Source: Candidatus Competibacteraceae bacterium
GTDB lineage: Bacteria > Pseudomonadota > Gammaproteobacteria > Competibacterales > Competibacteraceae
Length of the DNA stretch: 64,000 nucleotides
NCBI GenBank assembly: GCA_003989085.1
Contig: RXIV01000007.1
Location: 174,153 to 238,152, forward strand
Direction: 5' to 3'
This document shows, piece after piece, positions 32,001 to 40,101 of the stretch (position 1 is its first letter; every line of letters begins with the position of its first letter). The notes beneath the pieces were generated by a model. That model saw only the letters and a list, made by a program, of their open reading frames with translations. It ran no database searches and had not been told where the DNA came from. Made by a program: the position numbers and the translations under genes.

Positions 32001-32382
32001 CGGCACCAAAACCCCGCATAACGTCACCGGGCTGTTTGCGGTGATGGAAGGGGCGAGCAGCGATCTGCGCACCGGTCTACCCCGGCAAATGATCGAGATT
32101 CATGAGCCGGTGCGGCTGCAAATGGTGGTGGAGGCGCATACCGACATCCTCGCCGCGATTTACGGACGGCAGGCCGGGTTGCGAGAATTGATCGGCAATG
32201 AATGGGTGCAACTGATCGCCAAACACCCGGATCGTGATGAATTTGCGCTTTTCGACCCGGCGAAAGGCTTTGTGCCGTGGTTGGAGCCGATCCAGCAACT
32301 GCCGGTTTGCGCCTGCTCTGGCGATTGGTATCGCGGCCAGACCGATCCGCTGCCGCCGGCGCTGATCGGCGCGACGGCGTAG
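29074..32382 (+). CDS. dabA: DabA-type inorganic carbon transporter subunit (DUF2309/UPF0753)
   Basis: DabA is a distant beta-carbonic-anhydrase-like zinc protein that, with the membrane protein DabB, takes up CO2/bicarbonate. The predicted zinc ligands are all present: Cys579 and Asp581 in VFCIDDREE, His769 in MGHGSMSQN and Cys784 in YDCGACGGRHGG. The 15-residue spacing between the last two equals that in the Halothiobacillus protein as I recall. The 1102-residue length fits the long version of the family. No DabB (NuoL-like) gene is adjacent: the neighbours are aceE (divergent) and cobK (convergent). Start ATG 29074 has AAAGG before it. Family is sure; a transport role without DabB is inference. 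Confidence 0.87.
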   Translation: MDHDSHQSVATDPPSSPASLTPRQIVEQALAHLDHVLPAQAPILNFVHHNTLHGYQQLPFEQALAAAEQLTGIHAYLPDAEFRKLYRAGRITDADLDAVFAQRPTLEAETVLVQIGERTIGRGDVLRISLIHGVEALSLSQLVWQMEELHATGQFQDDVPEPVRQRLLAAAQRDGSSNPGAALEDLWRAGLEGFRLPAFTLHPEELVDLQLTLAKSLLARFRGATADEDGPIVHKRMQAESLALLERLLADVGDQITLRSLLRMLTGQDCFDQVRPELIRLAAAQLDEGLAAWTLPNRGEGLYAAWRRLAKSDPASWTVASLPDDPLAAISTELQRLGLAESRWEGYLTRLALELPGWAGMMNWRQQHPDYPANQNAPVRLADLLAVRLALDHQQLERLCRETWGVAGTLPALRDYFTARPAEALIRYALHEGRLPEYLASRARALIEGGIAPAGSVLPPGGAGSKAAWDMLADMIWTWRHSPVAADPGTHTVHGSAWRLFRLAQHLGLSGGELRALAPTDLERLLAVLDELPAARRGAIWQAAYEHHYRTTLINALANNHGRWSQSRPDRPQAQVVFCIDDREEGFRRHLEELNPGIETLGAAGFFGVAMNWRGLDDRTVTPLCPVVVTPVHEVREVARPDAEAQHRHRNQRRAWRNRLRAIYQEIRRNLLSSALLIEPLACGLLPIVAAKIFAPHRQGQLAEATAALLVPAAPTQVAITASDDNSPVAPEQPRLGFTDAEQADRVAGLLRNIGLTTRFAPLVVLMGHGSMSQNNPHLGAYDCGACGGRHGGPNARTFAAMANRPAVRALLPERGIQLPAECWFIGAEHNTCDEQITFYDQRDLPDAVQSALRDLQRDLDHAGQRSAHERCRRFASAPRHLSPAQALRHVTERSRDFSQARPELGHATNAAALVGRRTMSQGVFLDRRAFLVSYDPTQDPDGTVLEGILLAVGPVGAGINLEYYFSTVNNERLGCGTKTPHNVTGLFAVMEGASSDLRTGLPRQMIEIHEPVRLQMVVEAHTDILAAIYGRQAGLRELIGNEWVQLIAKHPDRDEFALFDPAKGFVPWLEPIQQLPVCACSGDWYRGQTDPLPPALIGATA

Positions 32383-32396
32383 CACCCAATGGATTT

Positions 32397-33155
32397 TCAG
32401 CCGCCGCATTTTGGGGCTAAAACCTGCTCAGGCTGCGCCAATCGAATGGCTAAAACCATCAGCACCACTTCATCAAACGCCCGATCCGCCGGTGGCAGCG
32501 GAGGACGCTCCAGCATGATCACCGGAAGCTGGAGTCGTCGTGCCGCCGTCAGTTTGGCTTGCACTGCCCCGCCGCCACTGTTTTTAGCGACCAGCGCATC
32601 AATCCGGTGCTCCCGCAGCAGCGCCAGTTCCGCCGGCAATGTAAACGGCCCGGTAGCGTTTAACACCGTCAAGCGCGGCGTATCCGGCACTTCCGCAGCC
32701 AGACACCGTAGCAGCCAATGCTGTTTCAGCGGAATGTCCTGCGTGTGGCGCAACGGTTCCAGCCCGACGGTGAAAAACGGGCGCTGGAATGCTCGGACTG
32801 CTCTCATCAACGCCAGCCAGTCCGTCACCGAACGCCAGTCGTCACCGGGTGACGGCCGCCACGGTGGACGCCGATACGCCCAGAGCGGAATGCCGGCGGA
32901 TTGTGCAGCCAAGCTGGCATTGTGGCTGATCGTCGCCGCGTAGGGGTGAGTAGCGTCCATCAGCAGATCGATGCGCTGCTCGCGCAAAAACTCCGCCAAT
33001 CCGGCACTGCCGCCGAAGCCGCCAATCCGCACCTGACCGGGCAACTCCGGAACACGGCCTTTGCCGGCCACGCTGTAAATCACCGCATGACTGGACGCCA
33101 GTTCTCGTGCCAGTTGTAGCGCCTCACCGATACCGCCGAGAATCAGGATGCGCAC
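32397..33155 (-). CDS. cobK: Precorrin-6A / cobalt-precorrin-6A reductase
   Basis: CobK/CbiJ reduces the corrin ring in cobalamin synthesis with NADPH. The protein opens with RILILGGIGEALQLAREL, the nucleotide-binding start of the family, and has GGFGGSAGLAEFL and the MDATHPYAATISHNA motif typical of CobK. I use the GTG at 33155 (252 residues), which places this motif at the true N-terminus; a TTG at 33176 would add seven residues and overlap cbiD. It ends 15 bases from the convergent dabA. With cbiD beside it, the cobalt-early (anaerobic) route is likely, and the name cbiJ would then fit better. Confidence 0.86.
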   Translation of the reverse strand: MRILILGGIGEALQLARELASSHAVIYSVAGKGRVPELPGQVRIGGFGGSAGLAEFLREQRIDLLMDATHPYAATISHNASLAAQSAGIPLWAYRRPPWRPSPGDDWRSVTDWLALMRAVRAFQRPFFTVGLEPLRHTQDIPLKQHWLLRCLAAEVPDTPRLTVLNATGPFTLPAELALLREHRIDALVAKNSGGGAVQAKLTAARRLQLPVIMLERPPLPPADRAFDEVVLMVLAIRLAQPEQVLAPKCGG

Positions 33156-33168
33156 AGAACACCAGCGC

Positions 33169-34263
33169 TCAGGCAAAACCGGCTTGGCCGACGGGCTGGC
33201 CGGCCCGGTCGATGGCCCAGACTTCTACTGCGACTTCCGGCGGCAGAAGAGCGCGGGCCTGATCGCGGGCCATGCCGCAAATCCGCTCGCCCAATGGCAA
33301 GCCCGCCGCGTGAGCCAACGCCAGCGCCTGTTGACTGGTATTGGCGGTTCGCATCGCCTCTTGCAACGCGCCATCCGCACCCAGCGCCGCCGCTTCCACC
33401 GCCAGCAGCAGAAAATCAACGCTGGAATTGCGGCTGTGCAAATCGAGATGGCCCGCTGCCAGCTTGCTGATCTTGCCAAAACCACCGGCCAGACTCAGCC
33501 GGGAAACCGGCGCCCGCCGCAAATGCTTCAGCACCGCTCCGGCAAAATCGCCCATTTCGATCAGTGCCATTTCCGGCAATCGATAATGCGTCCGCATCAG
33601 GCTTTCACTGGCCGAACCGGTACAGGCGGCGATGTGATGGCAACCACTCGCACGGGCGACGTCAATCGCCTGCTGGATCGAGGCGATATAGGCAGAACAG
33701 GAAAAGGGCCGGACAATACCGGTAGTCCCGAGAATCGATAGCCCCCCCATGATACCCAGACGCGAGTTAAGGGTTTTCAGCGCCAGCTCCGCGCCGCATT
33801 CGACGCCGATAGCAATGTTAAATCCACCGCAATAGCCGGACTCAAGCGCTGCCCGTGTCAGATGCTCGGTGATCATGCGCCGGGGGGTCGGATTAATAGC
33901 CGGTTCACCGGGCGGGATCGGCAGGCCGGGCAAGGTGACGGTGCCTACCCCCGGCCCCGCCTGAAACCGCACGCCGGGCGCATCGCTCAACTGGAGCTGC
34001 GCCATAACCAATGCTCCGTGCGTCACATCAGGATCATCGCCGGCGTCCTTGACAACCGCCGCCTCAGCCCCGACGGCCGTCAATCGGCAGTAGACCAACG
34101 GGAATTCCACCAGTTGACCCCGTGGCAGGATGATGCCCACAGTATCCGATGCAACGCCCGTCAACAGCCGCTGAGCCGCCGCCAGACTGGCCGCAGTGGC
34201 GCAAGCGCCAGTGGTATAACCAAAGCGCAGCGGCTGACGGGTTTCGGAGGTTTCAGGCCGCAT
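33169..34263 (-). CDS. cbiD: Cobalt-precorrin-5B C1-methyltransferase
   Basis: CbiD methylates C1 of the ring during anaerobic cobalamin synthesis. The characteristic opening [19 protein letters not shown] is present near residue 12, followed by the [15 protein letters not shown] stretch and the [10 protein letters not shown] loop. From ATG 34263 the protein has 364 residues, as expected. The longer open frame upstream lies within the overlapping gst-like gene and has no conserved sequence. The start overlaps the end of that gene by 11 bases, so translation is probably coupled. It continues into cobK. Confidence 0.93.
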   Translation of the reverse strand: MRPETSETRQPLRFGYTTGACATAASLAAAQRLLTGVASDTVGIILPRGQLVEFPLVYCRLTAVGAEAAVVKDAGDDPDVTHGALVMAQLQLSDAPGVRFQAGPGVGTVTLPGLPIPPGEPAINPTPRRMITEHLTRAALESGYCGGFNIAIGVECGAELALKTLNSRLGIMGGLSILGTTGIVRPFSCSAYIASIQQAIDVARASGCHHIAACTGSASESLMRTHYRLPEMALIEMGDFAGAVLKHLRRAPVSRLSLAGGFGKISKLAAGHLDLHSRNSSVDFLLLAVEAAALGADGALQEAMRTANTSQQALALAHAAGLPLGERICGMARDQARALLPPEVAVEVWAIDRAGQPVGQAGFA

Positions 34264-34876
34264 TCTGCTCCCGGACTTTGGCCTGGGCCAGCGCCGGACG
34301 CGCCAGCAGCCGCTCCGCGTAGGCTTCCAGCACAGTATGGCCGAGCGGCAACTCGAAGGACCGCGCCCAGGCCAAGGTATGCGCCACCAGAATGTCAGCG
34401 GCGGTAAACCGCTCCGCGACCAGAAATTCCCGCCCTCCGAGCGCAGTCGCCAGCACTTTGGCGGCAATAGCAAATTCCCAGATCGCGGTTTCAATCACCT
34501 CTGGAACCCGACGCTTTTCCGGCAGGGCAAAGCGATGCTTGGCTATCGTCCACAGTGGCTGCTCCAGCTCGCACATGGCGAAAAAGCACCACTGGTTATA
34601 GCGGGCGCGTTCCGGGGAGCCAAACAGCGGAGTCAACCCGCTGGCGGGAAAAGCATCCCCGATGTAGGTGCAAATGGCCGCCGACTCGGTCAGCACCAGA
34701 TCATCATCAGCCAGGGCCGGCACTTTGCCACCAGGATTCAGGGCCAGATAGGCTGGCTGACGGCCCTCGCCAGCCAACAGATCCACCTTTTGGTATTCAT
34801 ACTCAGCGCCTGCTTCTTCCAGCGCCCAGACCACACGAGTAGAACGCGTGCGGGGACAACCGTAGACTTTGAACAT
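34253..34876 (-). CDS. Glutathione S-transferase family protein
   Basis: A 207-residue two-domain GST. The thioredoxin-like N-terminal domain has [21 protein letters not shown], with NPGGKVPAL carrying the cis-proline and [11 protein letters not shown] carrying the glutathione-binding Glu-Ser pair. The helical C-terminal domain has [17 protein letters not shown], the family N-capping motif. Start ATG 34876 follows GGAGAG. It sits directly upstream of cbiD and overlaps it, so it is transcribed with the cobalamin genes. Substrate unknown; a link with cobalamin intermediates is only suggested by position. Confidence 0.88.
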   Translation of the reverse strand: MFKVYGCPRTRSTRVVWALEEAGAEYEYQKVDLLAGEGRQPAYLALNPGGKVPALADDDLVLTESAAICTYIGDAFPASGLTPLFGSPERARYNQWCFFAMCELEQPLWTIAKHRFALPEKRRVPEVIETAIWEFAIAAKVLATALGGREFLVAERFTAADILVAHTLAWARSFELPLGHTVLEAYAERLLARPALAQAKVREQNAA

Positions 34877-35001
34877 GAGGGTCTCTCCTGCTGTTGGCAA
34901 AGGGATCCCGCTCATTGGCGGGACCGGCGTTTATTTTAAGGATAGACCGCCACCGCGCCTCTCGCCGATTCACCTTTCACCCTAGCGATCCTAAACCGCC
35001 A

Positions 35002-36288
35002 ATGTCCACCACCTGCCCCGCCCTGCTCCTCGCCGCCCCGGCCTCCGGCCAAGGCAAAACCACCGTCACTGCCGCCCTGGCCCGCTATCACCGAAACCGA
35101 GGCCGCACTGTCCGCGTGTTCAAAACCGGACCGGACTTTCTCGATCCAATGATTCTGGCGCGGGCTTCCGGGCAACCGGTCTATCCGCTGGATTTGTGGA
35201 TGGTCGGCGAATCCCACTGCAAGGCGCTGTTATATCAGGCGGCGCAGGAGGCCGATCTCATTCTGATTGAGGGGGTGATGGGGTTGTTTGACGGAACTCC
35301 GTCCAGCGCCGATCTCGCCGGGCTGTTCGGCGTCCCGGTGCTGGCGCTGATCAACGCGCACGCGATGGCGCAGACCTTCGGCGCGGTGGCTTACGGGCTG
35401 GCCCATTACCGACCCGGCTTGCCCTTCGCCGGGGTGCTGGCTAATCGGGTCGCCGGGCCGGGTCATGCCGAGCTGCTGGCCGAAAGCCTGCCGCCGGAAC
35501 TTCGCTATTACGGCTGGCTGCCCCGCGACGGAGCAATTTCTTTGCCCGACCGTCATTTGGGACTGGTGCAGGCGGAAGAAATCGCTGATTTGGAAATCCG
35601 GCTGGAAGCCGCCGCCGCCCTCATTGCCAACACCGATCTGGCTGAATTGCCGCCGGCTGTTTCCTTCCCCGCCGCAACGATGGACACGTTGCCACCGTTG
35701 CTCCAAGGCGTTCGGATTGGCGTCGCCTGCGACACAGCCTTTGCATTCCTGTACCCGGCCAATCTGGACACCTTGCGGGGACTGGGCGCAGAACTGACGT
35801 TCTTTTCGCCGCTGACCGACAGCACCTTGCCAGAAGTGGACAGTATTTACCTGCCCGGGGGCTACCCGGAACTGCATCTGGACACACTGGCGGCTAATCA
35901 AGCGCTGCGTCAGGCGCTGCACCAGCACCATCAGACCGGCAAGCCGATTTACGCGGAATGCGGTGGCCTGCTCTATCTGCTGGAATCGCTGGCCGACAAG
36001 GAGGGCCATCGGGCGGCCATGCTGGGGCTGTTGCCAGGCCATGCCGCGTTACAGGCGAAACTGGCGGGATTGGGAATGCAATCGGTGAGGCTGCCGGAAG
36101 GGGAGTTGCGCGGCCATACCTTTCATCATTCGAAGCTGGAAACGCCCTTGACGCCGTTGGCCTATGGCCGCCGCCAGAGGGACGGCAAGCCAGGCGAGGC
36201 GGTATACCGGGTTGGGCGGCTGACCGCGTCCTATCTGCATCTGTACTTCGCCAGCAACCCGGCAGCGGCCGCACAACTATTTGTTTAG
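35002..36288 (+). CDS. cbiA: Cobyrinate a,c-diamide synthase
   Basis: CbiA/CobB amidates the a and c side chains of cobyrinate using glutamine and ATP. The N-terminal dethiobiotin-synthase-like domain has the P-loop APASGQGKTTVTAALARYHR and the EGVMGLFDG motif. The C-terminal glutamine amidotransferase domain has YLPGGYPELH and the catalytic cysteine in IYAECGGLLYL. The ATG at 35002 gives 428 residues, while the frame is open upstream from a TTG at 34894. The gene is divergent from the gst-like/cbiD/cobK group and completes a partial cobalamin cluster. Confidence 0.93.
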   Translation: MSTTCPALLLAAPASGQGKTTVTAALARYHRNRGRTVRVFKTGPDFLDPMILARASGQPVYPLDLWMVGESHCKALLYQAAQEADLILIEGVMGLFDGTPSSADLAGLFGVPVLALINAHAMAQTFGAVAYGLAHYRPGLPFAGVLANRVAGPGHAELLAESLPPELRYYGWLPRDGAISLPDRHLGLVQAEEIADLEIRLEAAAALIANTDLAELPPAVSFPAATMDTLPPLLQGVRIGVACDTAFAFLYPANLDTLRGLGAELTFFSPLTDSTLPEVDSIYLPGGYPELHLDTLAANQALRQALHQHHQTGKPIYAECGGLLYLLESLADKEGHRAAMLGLLPGHAALQAKLAGLGMQSVRLPEGELRGHTFHHSKLETPLTPLAYGRRQRDGKPGEAVYRVGRLTASYLHLYFASNPAAAAQLFV

Positions 36289-36389
36289 CGCAGTAACGTC
36301 GGAGGGTCGGGCTTGGGTCTGACCCGGTTCTTACTCGTGGCGGTGAGAAATTCGCCGGCCATCCATGCGCAGCATGTTCAAATCCAGTT

Positions 36390-38453
36390 TCAACCGGCCA
36401 CGTCAAATCGATCAAAGGTCATGGTGAACTGCCCACGACCGTGCGTCATGCCACGCAGCGCCGTAATATAGCCAAGCAACTGATCCAGAGCGCAATCACA
36501 GCGGATCAGGCTCATCCCGCCCACCGTTTCCGTGCTGCGAATCACCGCCCGGCGCGCTTGCAAATCGCCCAGGACTGCGCCGACATCGTCTTCAGGAACC
36601 ACCACTTCGGTCGCCATGATCGGCTGCATCACCAAACCACCGGCCCGCGCCAAGGCTTTCCGAGCCGCCTCCGCCACCGCGATCCGCAGCGCGGACGGGC
36701 TGGATAATGCGCCGAACAGTTCCACATCCAGCACCCGCACCACCACATCCTGCAACGGCGCTCCAGTCGCCGGACCAGCGCTTAGCGCATCCTGAACCCC
36801 ACCGGCGACCGCCTCGCGCTGGGCGGGATGCAGTTCCACGCCCTCCGGACGAATGTGCGGCGCGGTATCTACCGTGACCCCAGCACCCCGCGCTAGCGGC
36901 GCAACCGTGACCCGCGCTCCGGCTTTCATTTCCAGTTTTTTGCCGTCGGGCTGCTCGATCAATCGGTGGAACTGACTCGCGGCCTCGGCGCTTTGTCCAA
37001 GGGTCTCGCGGGTCACGACATCGGGATGACCCACCCGGAGATGGACGCCAAATTCGCGCTTGAGCCGCTCGCCGACAATTTGTAGATGCAACTCGCCCAT
37101 GCCGCGCAATACCCGCTGCCCGGTCTCCTGATTCTCCTCCACCCGCAGGGTTGGGTCCTCCTGCTGCAACTTGTCCAGCGCCTCTAGCAGCTTGTCCTCA
37201 TCGGCGCTGGATTGCGGCTCAATCGCCAGGCCCAGGACCGGTTCGCGGGTTTCGATCCGTTCCAGCCACAACGGATGGCCGAGCGCACAAAGCGTATCGC
37301 CGGTCGTCGCCCAACGCAGCCCCGCCAGCAGCACGATCTCGCCGGCAGTAGCTTGCTCGATCCGGGTCTTGTGATTGGCGTCCACCGTGAACAGCCGCGC
37401 CACTCGCTCCAGCCGCAGCGTTCCGTTCGGGCCGGGAATCGCTACCTCATCGCCGGATTTGAGCGTGCCGCGGTAGAGCCGGGCGAACACATGGCGACGG
37501 CCTTCCCACAGTTGCACCTTGAAGGCCAGCGCCACCAGCGGCCCGTCCGCCGTCATCGCCACCCACTCCTCGCCGCCATCGGGCGAATGGGCCAGACTGG
37601 GCGGACGTTCGACAGGCGCAGGCAACAGCCGCAACACTCCGTCCAGCACTGGCTGTACGCCCTGATTATGCAGGGCGCTGCCCGCAAACGCAGGACAAAC
37701 CAGCCCGGCCAGAGTCGCCAGCCGCAGCGCCTTCCAAACCACTTCCGGATCCGGCTCCTTCTCGGCCAACACCTGTTCGGCCAGCACCTCATCCATTTCC
37801 GCCGCCGCCAGCAACAGACTTTCTCGCAAGGGCCGTAGTCGCTCCCAGGTCGCCGCGTCGCAAGACGTAATCTGCACCTGTTCGCCGCGTTCACCCATAA
37901 ACCGGAGCCGGGTTTTTTCAATCAGGTGAATCACCGAACCGTCGCCATCGGGCGCTGGGGCCGTCACGGCCACCGGCTCCAGGTTCAACCGCTGCCGCAC
38001 GGTCATCAGCGCTCGCCCGAAATCGGCACCGGGCCGATCCAGCTTGTTGATAAAGAACAGCGCCGGCAGCTGGAATCGGGTGCGTTGCCGCCAGACGGTT
38101 TCGGTTTGCGGCTCCACCCCGCGCACCCCATCGAGCACGATCACGCAACCATCCAGCACTCGCATCGACCGCTCGACTTCGATGGTGAAATCGACATGAC
38201 CGGGCGTGTCAATGAGCTGGATCAGATGATCGCGCCACGGCAATCGGGTCACGGCGGCAGTAATGGTGATGCCATGCTGCTGTTCTTCAATCATGTAGTC
38301 CATGTGGGCTGCGCCTTCATGGACTTCGCCGATTTTGTGGGACGCGCCGGCGTAGTACAGCATCCGCTCAGTCAGCGTGGTCTTGCCTGCGTCAACATGG
38401 GCAGCGATGCCGATATTACGGGTTTGCGCCAGGTCGGGAGTTTGGTGAGGCAT
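36390..38453 (-). CDS. Elongation factor G paralog
   Basis: A five-domain translational GTPase of 687 residues. It has the P-loop AAHVDAGKTTLTERML, switch I ending in EEQQHGITITAA, DTPGHVDFTIEV and the NKLDRPGADF specificity motif. The EF-G domains IV and V follow, ending in HGRGQFTMTFDRFD. It is not in a str operon (no rpsL, rpsG or tuf nearby) and is divergent from standard FusA, for example MDYMIEEQQ where EF-G usually has MDWMEQEQ. It is therefore probably a second EF-G (EF-G2 or a recycling-type factor) rather than the main enzyme. It is followed by no co-directional gene within 100 bases. Confidence 0.85.
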   Translation of the reverse strand: MPHQTPDLAQTRNIGIAAHVDAGKTTLTERMLYYAGASHKIGEVHEGAAHMDYMIEEQQHGITITAAVTRLPWRDHLIQLIDTPGHVDFTIEVERSMRVLDGCVIVLDGVRGVEPQTETVWRQRTRFQLPALFFINKLDRPGADFGRALMTVRQRLNLEPVAVTAPAPDGDGSVIHLIEKTRLRFMGERGEQVQITSCDAATWERLRPLRESLLLAAAEMDEVLAEQVLAEKEPDPEVVWKALRLATLAGLVCPAFAGSALHNQGVQPVLDGVLRLLPAPVERPPSLAHSPDGGEEWVAMTADGPLVALAFKVQLWEGRRHVFARLYRGTLKSGDEVAIPGPNGTLRLERVARLFTVDANHKTRIEQATAGEIVLLAGLRWATTGDTLCALGHPLWLERIETREPVLGLAIEPQSSADEDKLLEALDKLQQEDPTLRVEENQETGQRVLRGMGELHLQIVGERLKREFGVHLRVGHPDVVTRETLGQSAEAASQFHRLIEQPDGKKLEMKAGARVTVAPLARGAGVTVDTAPHIRPEGVELHPAQREAVAGGVQDALSAGPATGAPLQDVVVRVLDVELFGALSSPSALRIAVAEAARKALARAGGLVMQPIMATEVVVPEDDVGAVLGDLQARRAVIRSTETVGGMSLIRCDCALDQLLGYITALRGMTHGRGQFTMTFDRFDVAG

Positions 38454-38506
38454 GGGAATGAGCGACTAACAGTAATAATGGGCGACCGAGGGTCCGCTAT
38501 TGTCCA

Positions 38507-39850
38507 TCAGGACAGGATCCGCCGGCATTCCAGATAAAACCGCTTCTCATTGGCCTCGCCCATCGAGAAGGTTTTGCGTGGCAGCGCGCCATCGCGAATC
38601 ACGGTGCGGAAGAAGTCGTTTTTATCCAGCGCTGGCAGATAAAAACCGATATTGCCGGGTTGACTGCCGAGTTGCTCCAGCGCCTGCTCGCCGTGAATAT
38701 AATCTAACCGGGCGGCAGGAAGCGTCGGCAAATACTGATCGAGAAAGGCTTGCAAGGTAGCGACCGGCAAAGTCAGGCGTGGCCGGTCAATCATCAAAAC
38801 ACCGCAACGCGGACCACTCATGAACGCAATGAGCTGTCGGCCAGGTTGTTGCTGTTCCGCCCATACCTGCCGGGCTGCTGACCACGACGGCGCATCAAGA
38901 ATGGTCAGAGTTGCGCCTTGCGCCATGCAAAAATTGGCCAGCGCCGTCAGCAACGGTTCGGGATCGATCTGGAAGGCAACCCGGTGAATGGCTTCAAATT
39001 CCAGACCATCATCATGGAGATTGACCAGTTCCACCAGAGCATGACGGGCGGGATGATCCATGATCGCCGCCGGATCGGAGGCGCTGCGTTTGAGGTTCTC
39101 CCAGAACAGCTTAGCGGTGGCGAAAGAATGGTTGCCATCGCCCAGCGCGTACAGCAGCACTGGTTCATCGGCAACGCGGTACCGAGCGTTGAACGCCGCC
39201 GGATCCGCCAACCGAGCCAGTTGCTCGACGACCCACTGAATCAGCAATGGATGATCCAACCGCCAGCCGCGCACCCACCCGCCATCCAGCATCAGCGGCG
39301 CGTCATACAGCGGAGGCAACGGTTCAGCGAACAGCGGATCGATCACCAAATGCTCCGGATCATCGATCAGCACCATCACATGCGGCAGTTCCAGCGCTGC
39401 GCCTTCACGCACCCGGAGGCGCGGCGGCAGCCGGTCCATAATGGTGCCCTCGGTCGGGCGAATCAGCGACTTGGCGCCCGGCGTAAAATCGTAATGCTCC
39501 AAGTCCAGCGCCGCGATCAAACCCCGGCGAATCCGACCCCGCGCCGTTGTCCGCTCGATCAAGGCTAATCCAGGCGGTTGTTCAGTTAACACACCTTCAG
39601 TCAGATAACGGCGCATGGCATCGTGAATGGCGGCGATCCGCTGGGCCTCATCGACCGCATCCAGAAAAATCTCTGGCAGCATCAGCCGCAAGGTGGAAGG
39701 CGCATCCCCCACCAAAGCATCCACCTGCGCCCAGTACTCTGGTTGTGAGGTGTATTGATCGCAGGCGACCACCGCCCATTGAGTCAGATCCACGCCCGCA
39801 TCAGGCAGCAGCAGGGTCGGAACTTGCAGGGCAATCGGGCTGAAATTCAT
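38507..39850 (-). CDS. DUF1015 family protein
   Basis: A 447-residue soluble protein of the DUF1015 family, whose function is not established. Recognisable parts are the ACDQYTSQPEYW start region, the YDFTPGAKSLIRPTEGTI stretch and ALGDGNHSFATAK, which resembles a nucleotide or metal site. The C-terminus has an IGFYLPALDKNDFF segment. It ends 53 bases upstream of the EF-G paralog on the same strand and could be transcribed with it. No signal peptide or membrane segment. Confidence 0.82.
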   Translation of the reverse strand: MNFSPIALQVPTLLLPDAGVDLTQWAVVACDQYTSQPEYWAQVDALVGDAPSTLRLMLPEIFLDAVDEAQRIAAIHDAMRRYLTEGVLTEQPPGLALIERTTARGRIRRGLIAALDLEHYDFTPGAKSLIRPTEGTIMDRLPPRLRVREGAALELPHVMVLIDDPEHLVIDPLFAEPLPPLYDAPLMLDGGWVRGWRLDHPLLIQWVVEQLARLADPAAFNARYRVADEPVLLYALGDGNHSFATAKLFWENLKRSASDPAAIMDHPARHALVELVNLHDDGLEFEAIHRVAFQIDPEPLLTALANFCMAQGATLTILDAPSWSAARQVWAEQQQPGRQLIAFMSGPRCGVLMIDRPRLTLPVATLQAFLDQYLPTLPAARLDYIHGEQALEQLGSQPGNIGFYLPALDKNDFFRTVIRDGALPRKTFSMGEANEKRFYLECRRILS

Positions 39851-39885
39851 GAACGGCGTCTCCAGTCAGAAAATTAAAGGTGGTC

Positions 39886-39954
39886 GAAAGTTAAAGGCTC
39901 AGGATGGAAAGTTAAAGGCTCAACAAAACTGACCTTTAGCCTTTAATCTTTCCG
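39886..39954. repeat. Repeat and inverted repeat cluster around TTAAAGGCT
   Basis: GAAAGTTAAAGGCTCA occurs twice as a direct repeat (39886-39901 and 39907-39922). A third, inverted copy, AGCCTTTAATCTTTCC (39939-39954), can pair with the second copy as a stem with one bulge. It lies in the 251-base gap upstream of both the DUF1015 gene (minus) and the membrane-anchored gene (plus). Could be a protein-binding array or a remnant of a small mobile repeat. Confidence 0.55.
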
Positions 39955-40101
39955 TATCTTCCGTGGATCGGGCTAAGGGTCAGATTGATGCGCCCTTAAT
40001 CAGGACATTTGCTTCCTTTCGCAGCTTACCCAGTCAGCGGTTATGATTGAATGATTCAAGCAAAACGCCGCTACCCCCGCAATCCTTCAAGGTGACTGTC
40101 C

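Noticed and set aside
34877..35001. Cobalamin riboswitch before the cob genes
   Set aside because: The gap between the gst-like gene and cbiA is only 125 bases and shows no B12-box-like sequence.
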